From Paenibacillus dokdonensis (GTDB lineage Bacteria > Bacillota > Bacilli > Paenibacillales > Paenibacillaceae), in the NCBI RefSeq assembly GCF_004916975.1, contig NZ_STGQ01000001.1, positions 3,713,674 to 3,777,673 on the forward strand: a DNA stretch of 64,000 nt, written 5' to 3'. The position numbers and the translations under genes were made by a program. Below the pieces are notes generated by a model. That model did not search any database. It had not been told where the DNA came from and saw nothing but the letters and a program-made list of their open reading frames with translations. Shown piece after piece: positions 27,469 through 37,100 of the stretch; positions within the stretch are counted from its first letter, which is position 1, and each line of letters opens with the position of its first letter.

Positions 27469-28042
27469 ACAATCCTCTCCTTCTGATATAGTCATAGACA
27501 CTGTCCGTTACCATATAGCGGATCGAATGACCTGTAGCCAGCCTTTCCCTGATTTCTGTAGAAGAAATATCAACCTGGGGCATGTCGGCAAGAAGCACCT
27601 TTCCTTTTAAATATGGAGGCAGTGCATCCAAATCCAACTCGGAACCCGGTCGTCCGACACCGATAAAGCTCATGAGCCCAACCAGTTCCTCAATGCCTTC
27701 CCATTTGGGAAGATAGTTGACCATATCGGCACCGATGATAAAGTGGAAATCTATATTTTCAAAAGAGCTGCGGATGTCCTTCACCGTATCAATGGTATAG
27801 GAAACGCCGCCCCTTCTGATTTCAATATCCAGTGTACGGAAACAAGGATGATCGGAGATCGCTTCGGCCACCATGCCGAGCCGATCCTCTCCGGCAGCTC
27901 CGGCCTGTTCCTTATGGGGCGGGATATGGCTGGGCATGAACCAGACCTGGTCAAGCCCGAACGAATCCCTTGCCGCTTCTGCAGCCAGCAAATGGCCGAT
28001 ATGAATGGGATCAAAGGTGCCGCCCATGATGCCTACCTTCAT
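27440..28042 (-). CDS. nadD: Nicotinate-nucleotide adenylyltransferase
   Basis: A 200-residue enzyme that joins ATP and nicotinate mononucleotide to give deamido-NAD in NAD synthesis. The nucleotidyltransferase motif GGTFDPIHIGHL is at residues 7-18 and SSTEIRERL near residue 165. GFLGG-type substrate contacts and MPSHIPPHKE are present. GGGAGGG lies before the ATG. Co-transcription with the RNA- and ribosome-related yqe genes is conserved in Firmicutes. Confidence 0.95.
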   Translation of the reverse strand: MKVGIMGGTFDPIHIGHLLAAEAARDSFGLDQVWFMPSHIPPHKEQAGAAGEDRLGMVAEAISDHPCFRTLDIEIRRGGVSYTIDTVKDIRSSFENIDFHFIIGADMVNYLPKWEGIEELVGLMSFIGVGRPGSELDLDALPPYLKGKVLLADMPQVDISSTEIRERLATGHSIRYMVTDSVYDYIRRRGLYGIRPGRTD

Positions 28043-28057
28043 GGTGAACCCTCCCGC

Positions 28058-28348
28058 TTATGGCAATTCTATTTGTTTGTGATCTTTAGATTCTTTGTAA
28101 AGAATAATCGTGCTGCCAATAATCTGAACCAGTTCTGCTTTGGATTTTTCCGCAAGCTCTTCAGCAATCTCGTTTTTATCATCAAGGCAGTTGTTCAGAA
28201 TACTGATTTTCATGAGTTCTCTTTTCTCAATTGCATCGTTAATATGTCTTACAAGCTGGTCATTGGTTCCTCCCTTGCCCACTTGAAAAATCGGATCCAA
28301 ATGGTGTGCGAGGGATCGAAGATAGCGCTTTTGCTTACCCGTTAGCAT
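28058..28348 (-). CDS. yhbY: YhbY/YqeI RNA-binding protein
   Basis: A 96-residue CRM-domain protein, beginning LTGKQKRYLRSLAHHLDPIFQVGK, with the GxxG-like loop and the ELVQIIGSTIILYKES C-terminus that are typical of the family. It associates with pre-50S ribosomal particles. It lies between aroE and nadD in the same operon, with a 15-base gap to nadD. Confidence 0.93.
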   Translation of the reverse strand: MLTGKQKRYLRSLAHHLDPIFQVGKGGTNDQLVRHINDAIEKRELMKISILNNCLDDKNEIAEELAEKSKAELVQIIGSTIILYKESKDHKQIELP

Positions 28349-28400
28349 GTATATTCATAACTCCTTAATATTCATCTGTTTTCTTTTTCCCAAAAGGGAG

Positions 28401-29276
28401 CTAGCCAGCCATACTTTTCAGTACGGCATTTCTCATTGCTGCAACCGGTGCCGGCATGCCGGTCCAGTATTCAAGCGCATAAGCACCTTGGTTGACAAAC
28501 ATACCGAGGCCGCCATGCACCGTGCAGCCTATTTTTTCACTCTCTGCCAGCAATCTGGTTTGCAGGGGGTTATAGATCAAATCGCTGACCACCGTATTTG
28601 CCGATATCAAATTTACATCCACCGGAGCTTCCGACATATTCGGATGCATGCCGACCGATGTCGTATTGATCAAAATATCAATATCCTTCAGATACGACGG
28701 CAGCTGCTGCATGGAAATCCCCCGGATATCGGTAAGTTCCTTCCATTCATCCGCCATCGCTTCCGCCTTATCGGCTGTACGGTTGGCAATGAAGATGCTG
28801 CCCGGGCTTTCCAGCGACAGGGCATACACGATGCCTCTCGCCGCACCACCCGCACCCAAGACCATGATCTTCTTTCCTCTCAGATCAGATACCGCCTCTT
28901 CCTTAAGTGAACGCACATAGCCAATCCCATCCGTATTATAACCGGTCAGTATGCCATTGTCGTTGACAATCGTGTTAACGGCTCCAATCCGGAGGGCCGT
29001 TTCATCCAGATGATCCAGATAAGGGATGACCTCCAGCTTATGAGGAATGGTAACATTAATTCCCCGGAAACCGAGAGCCTTGATCCCTGCAATGGATTCA
29101 CGTACCTGCCCAGGCTTCACATGCATGGAAACATAAGAACCGGGCAGCCCCAGCGCTGACAAAGCAGCCTGATGCATGACAGGCGACTTGGAATGAGCTA
29201 TAGGATCTCCGATAACGCCAAGAAGCAGTGCACCGGTACCCGTGAGTAAATCCGTCTTTGATATCATGTCAATCAT
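28401..29276 (-). CDS. aroE: Shikimate dehydrogenase
   Basis: A 291-residue enzyme reducing 3-dehydroshikimate to shikimate with NADPH. The shikimate site GDPIAHSKSPVMHQAAL is at about residues 23-40, the catalytic Lys is in NVTIPHK, and the NADPH loop is GAGGAARG. The C-terminal GLGMFVNQGAYALEYWTG is typical. Two in-frame starts (29276 and three codons on) both have G-rich sequence upstream; I kept the first. It is embedded in the yqe operon, as in B. subtilis (aroD/aroE). Confidence 0.95.
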   Translation of the reverse strand: MIDMISKTDLLTGTGALLLGVIGDPIAHSKSPVMHQAALSALGLPGSYVSMHVKPGQVRESIAGIKALGFRGINVTIPHKLEVIPYLDHLDETALRIGAVNTIVNDNGILTGYNTDGIGYVRSLKEEAVSDLRGKKIMVLGAGGAARGIVYALSLESPGSIFIANRTADKAEAMADEWKELTDIRGISMQQLPSYLKDIDILINTTSVGMHPNMSEAPVDVNLISANTVVSDLIYNPLQTRLLAESEKIGCTVHGGLGMFVNQGAYALEYWTGMPAPVAAMRNAVLKSMAG

Positions 29277-29304
29277 CCTGCCTCTCCCGAATTCTAGTCA
29301 TGCA

Positions 29305-30432
29305 TCAGATCAGGGAAGGTCTGGCTAGTACTTTCACACCTTTAGGAGCATGGATAGCCGTTAGTGCGCCCTGATCGCTGTTCACCTTCATCCAGCCGAG
29401 ACCAGAGATGAACAGATCCATTCTCGCACCCTTGGGCACGCGGATTTCATGTCTTGTCCATTCCGGCATCTGGCCGAGATTCTCCTTGTCAGGCGGTGCC
29501 AGAAGTACTCCCGCATGCTCTTGATATAAAGCGTCGGCTTTTTCCAGCTTGGTTCGGTGAATGTTGAGTCTGCTGCTTAAAAAGCAAGTGAAGGATTGAC
29601 GGGCACCCTGAATAAAATCAAAGCGGGCCATTCCCCCAAAAAACAAGGTTTGTCCCTCATTCAACTGATATACCATCGGTTTCAGCGGATTTTCCGGCAT
29701 GATTGCCCCCAAATCCTTGCGATCCACAAGCTCGCTATAACGCCATGGATATACGATCCCCGGGGTATCGATAATGTGGTGGCCATCATCCAGCGGGATA
29801 CTGACCATATCCAGGGTGGTTCCCGGATAGCGTGACACGGTGAGTTCTTGTTCCAGATCACTATAATCGCGGATTAAACGGTTAATCAGTGTGGATTTGC
29901 CGACATTCGTAGCCCCAACCACGTATACGTCACGGTTGCCACGGTATTCGGATACCGTGTCAAGAAGACGCTCAAAGCCCTGATTTCTCTTGGCGCTGCA
30001 CAGGATAATTTCTTCAGTCTTGAGTCCCTGCTCCTTGCATTGTTTCTGCACCCAGTTAATCACTTTGTTCCAGTTGGTCACTTTAGGAAGCAAATCGATT
30101 TTGTTCACGGCGAGAATAACGGGGTTATTACCCACAAAACGCTGGAGACCCGAAATCAAACTACCTTCGAAATCGAATAGATCGACAATATGAATGACGA
30201 GTGCATTCTTGCCGCCGATTTGGCTCAAGAGTCGTAAGAACTCATCCTGGTCCACTGTAACGGAAGAAGCCTCGTTATAGTTTTTAATACGGAAGCAGCG
30301 CTGGCAAATAACAGGCTCTCTGCCTAGCGACTTCTCCGGTAGGTACCCCGGCAAATCGGGATTTAGCGCCTGCAGCTCAATGCCGCAGCCGCTGCACTTT
30401 TTGATGCTTTGTCCGCCCATCGGGTCTTTCAT
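29305..30432 (-). CDS. yqeH: Ribosome biogenesis GTPase YqeH
   Basis: A 375-residue circularly permuted GTPase needed for 30S assembly. An N-terminal treble-clef zinc finger (CSGCG...CQRC) is followed by G4 (NKIDLLP), G5 (SAKRNQG), G1 (GATNVGKSTLINRL), and G3 (IDTPG), the permuted order. The C-terminal RNA-binding part is full length. The start overlaps the yqeG stop (ATGA). Confidence 0.95.
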   Translation of the reverse strand: MKDPMGGQSIKKCSGCGIELQALNPDLPGYLPEKSLGREPVICQRCFRIKNYNEASSVTVDQDEFLRLLSQIGGKNALVIHIVDLFDFEGSLISGLQRFVGNNPVILAVNKIDLLPKVTNWNKVINWVQKQCKEQGLKTEEIILCSAKRNQGFERLLDTVSEYRGNRDVYVVGATNVGKSTLINRLIRDYSDLEQELTVSRYPGTTLDMVSIPLDDGHHIIDTPGIVYPWRYSELVDRKDLGAIMPENPLKPMVYQLNEGQTLFFGGMARFDFIQGARQSFTCFLSSRLNIHRTKLEKADALYQEHAGVLLAPPDKENLGQMPEWTRHEIRVPKGARMDLFISGLGWMKVNSDQGALTAIHAPKGVKVLARPSLI

Positions 30433-30956
30433 TGATGTTTTTCCTCCTCAAGCCATAGTCCTTTTTTACGCAAACGTTTCAGTGCAATCTTCTCCAGGCG
30501 GCGGTTGATTCTTGTCGTCCAGCCTTCATCCGCAATGGATACCGGAAGCACCAGCACCGTAAAAAGGCCCATGCGGTTGCCGCCATACACATCGGTCATC
30601 ATCTGATCGCCGACTACGATGGTTTCTTGATCACGGAGTCCCATCATGCTGATGGCCTTGCGAAAAGGCGCATTCCGGGGCTTACGCGCCTGATGCACAA
30701 ACTGGATATCCAGTGGAGTGGCAAACGCCGCAACGCGATTCATGCGGTTATTCGACACAATGATCAGCTTAAACCCGATTTTTTTGACCCGCTCGAACCA
30801 GGTAATCAGCTCCGGTGTAGCCAGCGGCATTTTTGCCCCGACCAGGGTGTTATCCAGGTCCGTGATGATTCCCCGGTAACCCTTGGCATACAGGTCTTCC
30901 AAATCAATATCAAATACCGTATTCACCCTTAATTTAGGGATTAGTATTTCGAACAA
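30429..30956 (-). CDS. yqeG: YqeG-like HAD phosphatase
   Basis: A 175-residue HAD superfamily protein (subclass IIIA). Motif I is IITDLDNTLVGA (Asp34/Asp36), motif II IIVSNN, motif III VGDQMMTDVYGGNR. Related proteins act on phosphatidylglycerophosphate or unknown phosphoesters. The start codon is TTG at 30956 with GAGGTGA 8 bases upstream. It is the first gene of the yqeG-yqeH-aroE-yhbY-nadD-yqeK-rsfS-cvfB-yqeM operon. Confidence 0.88.
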   Translation of the reverse strand: MFEILIPKLRVNTVFDIDLEDLYAKGYRGIITDLDNTLVGAKMPLATPELITWFERVKKIGFKLIIVSNNRMNRVAAFATPLDIQFVHQARKPRNAPFRKAISMMGLRDQETIVVGDQMMTDVYGGNRMGLFTVLVLPVSIADEGWTTRINRRLEKIALKRLRKKGLWLEEEKHQ

Positions 30957-31011
30957 ATTGTTGTCACCTCAGTTTCATAGGACAAACTATACCATAATCT
31001 ACGTGGTTAGT

Positions 31012-31040
31012 AAAAAAGAAAACGCCCGCGAGGGCGCTTT
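31012..31040 (-). terminator. Terminator after the transglutaminase gene
   Basis: On the minus strand GCGCCC pairs with GGGCG(T) and is followed by TTTTCTTTTTT. Confidence 0.75.
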
Positions 31041-31054
31041 GCATAAGGTCGCAA

Positions 31055-33283
31055 TTATGCCGCCGGATCCTCTGCCTTTTTAAGGGCTGTTTTAAGATTA
31101 CGGCTGTGATCGTATACGCTTCTCCATTCGGCTTCCGATACCGAAGAGGGACTATATCTGGCTTTCTCAAACAGCATCAGAAGCGGTCCAAGTGCCGGAG
31201 ATAAGGTCGGCATTTCCTTTTCCCAGCGATTTACGGATTCACGCAGCGTTTCGTTTGAGCTTCTCCGGATACCTTTTCTCTTCAGCTTATTCAGCCATTG
31301 TTCGGTCATCACGATCACTTTCTGATCCTCGGTAAGCTTTCTGCCTTTACGGATGCCGATGAGGAAAAATCTCACACGGATGCGCAGCAGCCAAAGGGTG
31401 TATATTGCAAGCAAAACAATGATAAGGACTGTAATCCAAGCAATTGCCGCAATGGAAAGTCCAGAACCATTCGTACCAGTTCCTGCTGTCGTTGTCTCCT
31501 TAAGCACGTCCTGCTCTGTTTCATCTTCAACTTGTGGAGCCGTGACAGGCTTGCTGTCTTCCTTATGCGTAAGCAGCGGCATGTTGAATCCCGGCGTCGC
31601 TTCGACAGGTACCCACCCGTAAGAACCAAAATAGACCTCTGCCCAGGAATGGGCATCTGCGTTGGTCACGGTATAGATTCCGGTATCAGCCACTCTACCC
31701 TGTCTCTGAAGTACATCATCCGAGTTCATCTGCTGCTGGCCAGGAGCGTATCCTTTGACCCAGCGGGCTGGAATATCGAGCGATCGTGCCATCATGACCA
31801 TCGAAGTGGAGAAATAATCGCAGTAGCCTTCCTTAATATCAAACAAAAAGCTGTCCACAAAATCATCGCTTGTCTTTTTGGACAGGTCCGGCTGATTTGT
31901 GTATTTGAAGTTATTTATAAGGTAGTTTTGCAGTAATCCTATTTTTTCATACGGTGTATCTGCCGAAGACGTCACCTGCTCCGCCAGCTTGCGCGTTCGT
32001 TCGGGAAAGCTCTTAGGAATCTGCAGATACTTGTCATCCAGTTTATCTCCATTATAGAGGTTCTTGAATGTTTTACTGCGGATCTCATCTTCCGGAATGA
32101 CCGGCACTTCCGAGATAACGGTATACGTCTTCGGATACTGAGGTTGTTTGGAATCGGTATTCCAGTGCAAAGTGGACTGGTTGCTTTCCCACAGCATTTT
32201 GCCTGCATTTACATCATCCATTTGCTTGACCTGCGATACGTTGAAAGCCCCAAACAGGACGGGGTACACATTGTCATTCAGCATTGTTACGGTCTGCTCC
32301 AATGTCTCCGTCTCTCCTGATGCAATTGGTTCACTGCTTCGCAGAGTAGTACCGATGTTCACATCATCGTAGTCGCTTCCGGTGCGTTCATCTGACCAGC
32401 CGCTGCCTGAGTACACTTGTCTGGTTTCACCTCGCCAGTAGCTGCGCTTCTCGGACTTCACCGACATGACAGGCGTATAGTCAAAATTAAAACCTCCGCC
32501 CAGGTTATTGTCATTCCGGCTGTACCCTGAAGTGCTTTTCACTTTCTCGCTTGTCAATTCGCCGCTTACATCCGCAGTATTGGAGCTGCCCCCGGGGGTT
32601 CCAATCCAAGCAGTATAAGGATCCGTCAGCGTCGGAGGAATGTTTGGCATGCTCACTCCGGCAATAAAGATAACGGAAAACAAAACGGCAGCGTGTATGA
32701 AAATTTTAAGAGGATACTTTCGCAAATGTTTCCATCCAGCAGGGAAGCGTGCCTGAAAACGACGAAAATGCTCACTGACCAGCCATCCCATCGCCGCAAA
32801 AACCGTCCAAGCCACTTCCTGCCACAGATCGCTTACCGTAAAAGAGTCCAGAATACTAAAGGCGATCACGTTAAGACTGGAAAAAACAAGAATCCTGCGC
32901 TTGGTATTGACTAAAATGGCGCTGAGCGTCAGCAAAACCCAGGCACCCGCAGCAATCCAGATATAGGGTGACAAATGATCCACATACTGCTCGATACGGT
33001 TTGCCATTGTACCGGACGGCATGTACACCCAATATTTGACCAATTCTTTATGGATAATATATAAAATGACTGCTCCTTCAAGGATAACCCGATAGATTCT
33101 TTTGGCAGGAAGCAGCATCTCTATCACAATGATAGCAGTCATGCTGATCAAAACGATCGACTTCGTTTCGGTATACCATGTGAAATCCATAAAAGAAACC
33201 CACTGCAATCCCATAATCCAAATCCATAATAGAGACAAGGAATAGAAGAGCGAATTTCTTATATAAGCTCCCCATGCTTTCAT
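31055..33283 (-). CDS. Membrane transglutaminase-like protein (TgpA type)
   Basis: A 742-residue protein. The N-terminus has about six membrane segments (residues 1-210, TgpA N-terminal type). A large outer domain contains the transglutaminase core with GYCDYFSTSMVMMARSLDIP (catalytic Cys), NADAHSWAEVYFG (His) and a third acidic position (VEATPGF). Another membrane segment (about 600-622) and a C-terminal cytoplasmic helical domain (DUF4129-like) follow. It forms an operon with the DUF58 protein and MoxR ATPase. This trio is widespread and thought to act in surface protein maturation or stress, but the role is unproven. The start overlaps the DUF58 stop (ATGA). Confidence 0.88.
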   Translation of the reverse strand: MKAWGAYIRNSLFYSLSLLWIWIMGLQWVSFMDFTWYTETKSIVLISMTAIIVIEMLLPAKRIYRVILEGAVILYIIHKELVKYWVYMPSGTMANRIEQYVDHLSPYIWIAAGAWVLLTLSAILVNTKRRILVFSSLNVIAFSILDSFTVSDLWQEVAWTVFAAMGWLVSEHFRRFQARFPAGWKHLRKYPLKIFIHAAVLFSVIFIAGVSMPNIPPTLTDPYTAWIGTPGGSSNTADVSGELTSEKVKSTSGYSRNDNNLGGGFNFDYTPVMSVKSEKRSYWRGETRQVYSGSGWSDERTGSDYDDVNIGTTLRSSEPIASGETETLEQTVTMLNDNVYPVLFGAFNVSQVKQMDDVNAGKMLWESNQSTLHWNTDSKQPQYPKTYTVISEVPVIPEDEIRSKTFKNLYNGDKLDDKYLQIPKSFPERTRKLAEQVTSSADTPYEKIGLLQNYLINNFKYTNQPDLSKKTSDDFVDSFLFDIKEGYCDYFSTSMVMMARSLDIPARWVKGYAPGQQQMNSDDVLQRQGRVADTGIYTVTNADAHSWAEVYFGSYGWVPVEATPGFNMPLLTHKEDSKPVTAPQVEDETEQDVLKETTTAGTGTNGSGLSIAAIAWITVLIIVLLAIYTLWLLRIRVRFFLIGIRKGRKLTEDQKVIVMTEQWLNKLKRKGIRRSSNETLRESVNRWEKEMPTLSPALGPLLMLFEKARYSPSSVSEAEWRSVYDHSRNLKTALKKAEDPAA

Positions 33284-34530
33284 GGCCTTCCACCTCCCAA
33301 CGCAGAGGGCAGATCATGCAAGCTGGAGACCGAACAACCGAATGTCCCACGCGCTTTGAGCATGGAAACCCAACCCTGCTTAGAGTTGTTCTCGCTTTCT
33401 GAAGATGACACCAAGATATGGGATGGAGTAAAGCCTCGCGTATCCGCCCAGCGCAGCAGTTCCAATGCTTTTTTCCCACTCTGCGGACTGATGAGGATGA
33501 ACATGGCACCGGAAGGGATAAAGCGTCCGCTTTTCTCCAGCTTCGGCTGCAGATCGCCGTAACCATCTGCGGTCACGTCCACCAAATGATGCATCATCCG
33601 CTGACGGTCGCTGTAATTTTCACTGGGAGCAAACATTTTGAACTGATCACCTGCAGTTGCGAGTCCCATGCATAGCCGTTCACGCGAGGCATAATTAATA
33701 AGTGAGGCTGCAGTGGAGACAGCGAGCTCAAAATGGTTGTCCGACTCATAATGGGCTGAAATTGCATCCAGAACGAGCATAATCTTGGGAACGGAATCAT
33801 ATTCGAATTCTTTGGATTTCCAGGAGCCGGTTTTGGCGGTTGCATTCCAGTGGATACGTGAAATCCGGTCCCCGTAGACATATTCCCTTACACCATTAAT
33901 TTGCGTCGTCTCCCGGCGGGATGCGGCGGCCCTTTGAGGACCTGCAAGCCTGGAGTTCTTGTCCATAATTCTCCATCCTGGAATGGATATTGTCCGCGGA
34001 AAAACGCGAAACTGGCCGGGAACATGAAAACTCCCCTTATGCTCAATAAGTCCGAAGATATCCTCCGTAACGCATTCCGTCTCTGTAAAATAATACCTTC
34101 CGCGTTCCAGTGGCGGAGTCTGGAACATCAGCTCGCCGCCTCCCCGGAAATCAGGAATCACGGATTCTTCAAAGGACCAGGTCTCTCCGTTATGCCGCTT
34201 CATGACTTCACGAATAATGAGATACGGCATCGGAAGGAACCCCGGAACCGCAAAATTCAAACTCACTTTAACCTGCTCTCCCGCATGCAGCGCTTCTCCC
34301 TGCTCCTGCTCAGCGGAAAGACTGCGTTGGCCATGAACCCGGCGGATTCCACCCAGGCCGCCTGCAATCAGGTATACTACCAGAACACTGATCATTACAA
34401 GCAGCATAAGTGCGGTTTTACCGCCCTGAAACAATACGAACAGCAGGCTGGCAGCCCATACTGCAAGCACAATCCAGAAGCGGAGATTCCGTAGAATCGA
34501 CCTGGTTGTCTTCAGCAGCGCCATCATCAT
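33280..34530 (-). CDS. DUF58 domain protein
   Basis: A 416-residue protein with two N-terminal membrane segments (about residues 17-33 and 36-55) and the DUF58 signature REYVYGDRISRIHWNATAK near residue 215, followed by a von Willebrand A-like part (IMLVLDAISAHYES). DUF58 proteins are usual MoxR partners and may act as substrate adaptors. It starts 2 bases after the moxR stop codon, with GGAG inside moxR, and ends overlapping the transglutaminase gene. Confidence 0.88.
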   Translation of the reverse strand: MMMALLKTTRSILRNLRFWIVLAVWAASLLFVLFQGGKTALMLLVMISVLVVYLIAGGLGGIRRVHGQRSLSAEQEQGEALHAGEQVKVSLNFAVPGFLPMPYLIIREVMKRHNGETWSFEESVIPDFRGGGELMFQTPPLERGRYYFTETECVTEDIFGLIEHKGSFHVPGQFRVFPRTISIPGWRIMDKNSRLAGPQRAAASRRETTQINGVREYVYGDRISRIHWNATAKTGSWKSKEFEYDSVPKIMLVLDAISAHYESDNHFELAVSTAASLINYASRERLCMGLATAGDQFKMFAPSENYSDRQRMMHHLVDVTADGYGDLQPKLEKSGRFIPSGAMFILISPQSGKKALELLRWADTRGFTPSHILVSSSESENNSKQGWVSMLKARGTFGCSVSSLHDLPSALGGGRP

Positions 34531-34531
34531 T

Positions 34532-35488
34532 TCATCGCTCCAGAGCTACAGGCACATGGACCTGCTGCAGAATATTTTTTACGACGGATTCTGCACTGAC
34601 GTTATCCAGACGAGACTCGGGACGCAAAATAATACGGTGCGAAAGAACATATGGAGCAAGTATCTTGATATCGTCAGGAAGGACATAATCACGCTGCTGT
34701 ATAAATGCGTAGGCTTTGCCTGCCATCATAAGGGACAGTGAAGCGCGCGGACTGGCACCGAGGAGAACGGACGGATGCTGCCGGGTCATGCGGACGATTT
34801 TCAGCAGATAATCGGCAACGGCATCATCAATAAATATGTTTCGGATCTCCTTCTGCATCTCTGCGATCTGGTTCATGTGGGTTACGGGCTTCAGCTGGTC
34901 AACCGGCTGTCCATGCTTATGCTGCTGCAAAAGGCTTCTTTCGGTTGCGGCATCAGGATAACCGAGGCTGATTTTCATCATAAAACGGTCAAGCTGCGCT
35001 TCAGGAAGCATGTAAGTGCCTTCAAAATCAATCGGGTTTTGGGTGGCACACAGCATAAACGGCCTTGGCAGCTCATACGTCTCTCCATCTACTGTAACAT
35101 TCCGTTCTTCCATCACTTCAAGGAGAGCCGATTGCGTTTTCGTTGTTGCGCGGTTGATTTCATCAGCGAGCAAAATATTTGTCATCACCGGACCCGGCCG
35201 GAAAAAGAAACGCTCTTCACGGGGATGGAATACGGAGACGCCTGTGATATCGCTCGGTAAAATATCAGGATTGCATTGTACACGTCTGTAATCTCCGCTC
35301 ATGGATCTGGCCAGAGCCTTGATCATCTGTGTCTTGCCGGTTCCCGGTACGTCTTCAATCAGAATATGCCCTTCTGCCAGGAGAGCAGTAAGCAAGAGCT
35401 GGATTTCAAAGGCTTTGCCTAAGATGCAGGATTCAAGGTTAGATCTAACGGCTGCAATGGTTTGCAGGGATTCACTGCTTACGGGCAT
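34532..35488 (-). CDS. MoxR family AAA+ ATPase
   Basis: A 318-residue AAA+ ATPase. Walker A is EDVPGTGKTQ near residue 43, Walker B NILLADEINRA, sensor 1 CATQNPIDFEG, and the C-terminal lid contains HPSVLLGASPRASL. MoxR ATPases act as chaperones for metal-binding or cell-surface proteins together with DUF58/vWA partners. It is the first gene of the three-gene operon; AAGGAGG lies before the ATG. Confidence 0.93.
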   Translation of the reverse strand: MPVSSESLQTIAAVRSNLESCILGKAFEIQLLLTALLAEGHILIEDVPGTGKTQMIKALARSMSGDYRRVQCNPDILPSDITGVSVFHPREERFFFRPGPVMTNILLADEINRATTKTQSALLEVMEERNVTVDGETYELPRPFMLCATQNPIDFEGTYMLPEAQLDRFMMKISLGYPDAATERSLLQQHKHGQPVDQLKPVTHMNQIAEMQKEIRNIFIDDAVADYLLKIVRMTRQHPSVLLGASPRASLSLMMAGKAYAFIQQRDYVLPDDIKILAPYVLSHRIILRPESRLDNVSAESVVKNILQQVHVPVALER

Positions 35489-35673
35489 ATATTCATGCCT
35501 CCTTATATCATGCTATTTTATGAAACTGTGAAATTGCTTGCGCAGCAAATTCTGTTAAATCCTGAGATAACAATCATATATCTTACATTGTACATGATAT
35601 ATTCCCCCAAAGTACATTGTGCAGGACTCCTAAATTACTCGTATACCCCAACATACCCTATGGCCGATACAGC

Positions 35674-35706
35674 AAAACACCCTGCTCCGTATGGGATCAG
35701 GGTGAG
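35674..35706 (-). terminator. Terminator after spoVAE
   Basis: On the minus strand CACCCTG pairs with CAGGGTG and is followed by TTTT. Confidence 0.75.
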
Positions 35707-35733
35707 TGGAATCATGCATTTGCAGTTGTAGTC

Positions 35734-36087
35734 TTATCCCCGCGGACGAACGACCAAGGCGGCCAAAAACGAAAATATGATCGCCGCTGATATCCCTGCG
35801 CTTGTAACCTCAAATATGCCGGTGACTATACCAATCCAGCCGTCTCGTTGCAGCTCGGACAAGGCCCCGTGTACCAGAGAACTGCCAAAGCTTGTAATCG
35901 GTACAGAAGCTCCGGCTCCGGCGAATTTAACTAAAGGATCATACAGTCCAAAACCGTCTGCAACCGCACCCGCTACCACCAATGTACTCATCGTATGTGC
36001 TGGGGTCAGCTTGAACAAATCCATCATTAGTTGTCCGATGACGCAAATTAATCCTCCGATGACAAATGCCCATAAAAATTGCATCAT
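35734..36087 (-). CDS. spoVAE: Stage V sporulation protein AE (SpoVAEb)
   Basis: A 117-residue integral membrane protein of the inner spore membrane. It has several hydrophobic helices and the family block VAGAVADGFGLYDPLVKFAG. It belongs to the SpoVA channel that moves dipicolinic acid into the forming spore and out on germination. The stop of spoVAD overlaps its start (TAATG), with GGAGGG inside spoVAD. It is paralogous to spoVAC in this operon (same GLYDPLVKFAGAG / GVYDKIAQVAGAG pattern). Confidence 0.93.
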   Translation of the reverse strand: MMQFLWAFVIGGLICVIGQLMMDLFKLTPAHTMSTLVVAGAVADGFGLYDPLVKFAGAGASVPITSFGSSLVHGALSELQRDGWIGIVTGIFEVTSAGISAAIIFSFLAALVVRPRG

Positions 36088-37100
36088 TAACCCTCCATTT
36101 CTAGTGCTACCGCATGTGCAATACATGGTATGCTTTCGCCCTGCTGGTAGGACAGAGGAGAAAGCAGAGCCCCGGTTGCCACGACAAGCACTTTTTTAAG
36201 TTCTTTATTGATCAGCCGTTTCAGCAAATGGCCATACGTTACTACAGCGGAACAGCCGCAGCCGCTCCCGCCCGCTTTCACATAAGTTTGTTTCTGTATA
36301 TCGAAGACCAGCAGGCCGCAATCATTAAATTCCGTTTCATTCATGGCGACCTCCGCTTTCTGCAGCAATTCCCTGGCAATCGGCAATCCCACGGAAGCCA
36401 AGTCCCCTGTGACCACCAAATCGTAATACCCTGGAGTAAGCCCTGTATCCCGGAAATGAGCCTCAATCGTATCCGCTGCTGCAGGTGCCATCGCGGCCCC
36501 CATATTAAACGGATCTTTGATTCCCAGATCCATCACTCTGCCGATGGTGGCCCTGGCAATCGCCGGTCCGCTCCCCCCCTTGCCGACAACGCCGCATCCG
36601 GAACCAGTAACCGTATATTGGGCTGTCGGCGGTTTTTGGGATCCGTATTCCGTCGGATAGCGAAACTGCTTCTCAGCCGTACAATTATGGCTTGCGGTCC
36701 CTGCGAGCACACACTCCGCTGCCCCTGTATCCACGAGCAGCGCCGCCAATGCAAGACTTTCCATCGACGTGGAGCAGGCGCCGAATACACCCAAATAAGG
36801 GACTCCCAGTTTTCTCGCAGCGAAAGTGCTGCTGATGATCTGATTCATCAAATCACCGCCCACAAAAAACTGGATTTGTTCTTTGGTCAGCTCCGCCTTC
36901 ACGACAGCCAGCTGAGAGGCCTGTTCCAGAAGCTTGCGTTCAGCCTTTTCCCATGTCTTCTCATTAATCTCAATGTTATCGTAAATATAGTCAAAATCAC
37001 CGAAAAGCGGTCCCAGCCCCTCTTCCGGCCCCACCACGGTCGCGCCCGCAAGAAGGGTCGGTCTGGAAGTGAATTCCCAAGTCTGGCCTTTCAGCCTCAT
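36087..37100 (-). CDS. spoVAD: Stage V sporulation protein AD
   Basis: A 337-residue protein with a thiolase-like fold that binds dipicolinic acid. Recognisable blocks are VGPEEGLGPLFGDFDYIYDN, GVFGACSTSMESLALA, and TVTGSGCGVVG. It plugs or gates the SpoVA channel on the spore inner membrane. The start overlaps the spoVAC stop (ATGA). No spoVAA, spoVAB or spoVAF lies in this operon. Confidence 0.96.
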   Translation of the reverse strand: MRLKGQTWEFTSRPTLLAGATVVGPEEGLGPLFGDFDYIYDNIEINEKTWEKAERKLLEQASQLAVVKAELTKEQIQFFVGGDLMNQIISSTFAARKLGVPYLGVFGACSTSMESLALAALLVDTGAAECVLAGTASHNCTAEKQFRYPTEYGSQKPPTAQYTVTGSGCGVVGKGGSGPAIARATIGRVMDLGIKDPFNMGAAMAPAAADTIEAHFRDTGLTPGYYDLVVTGDLASVGLPIARELLQKAEVAMNETEFNDCGLLVFDIQKQTYVKAGGSGCGCSAVVTYGHLLKRLINKELKKVLVVATGALLSPLSYQQGESIPCIAHAVALEMEG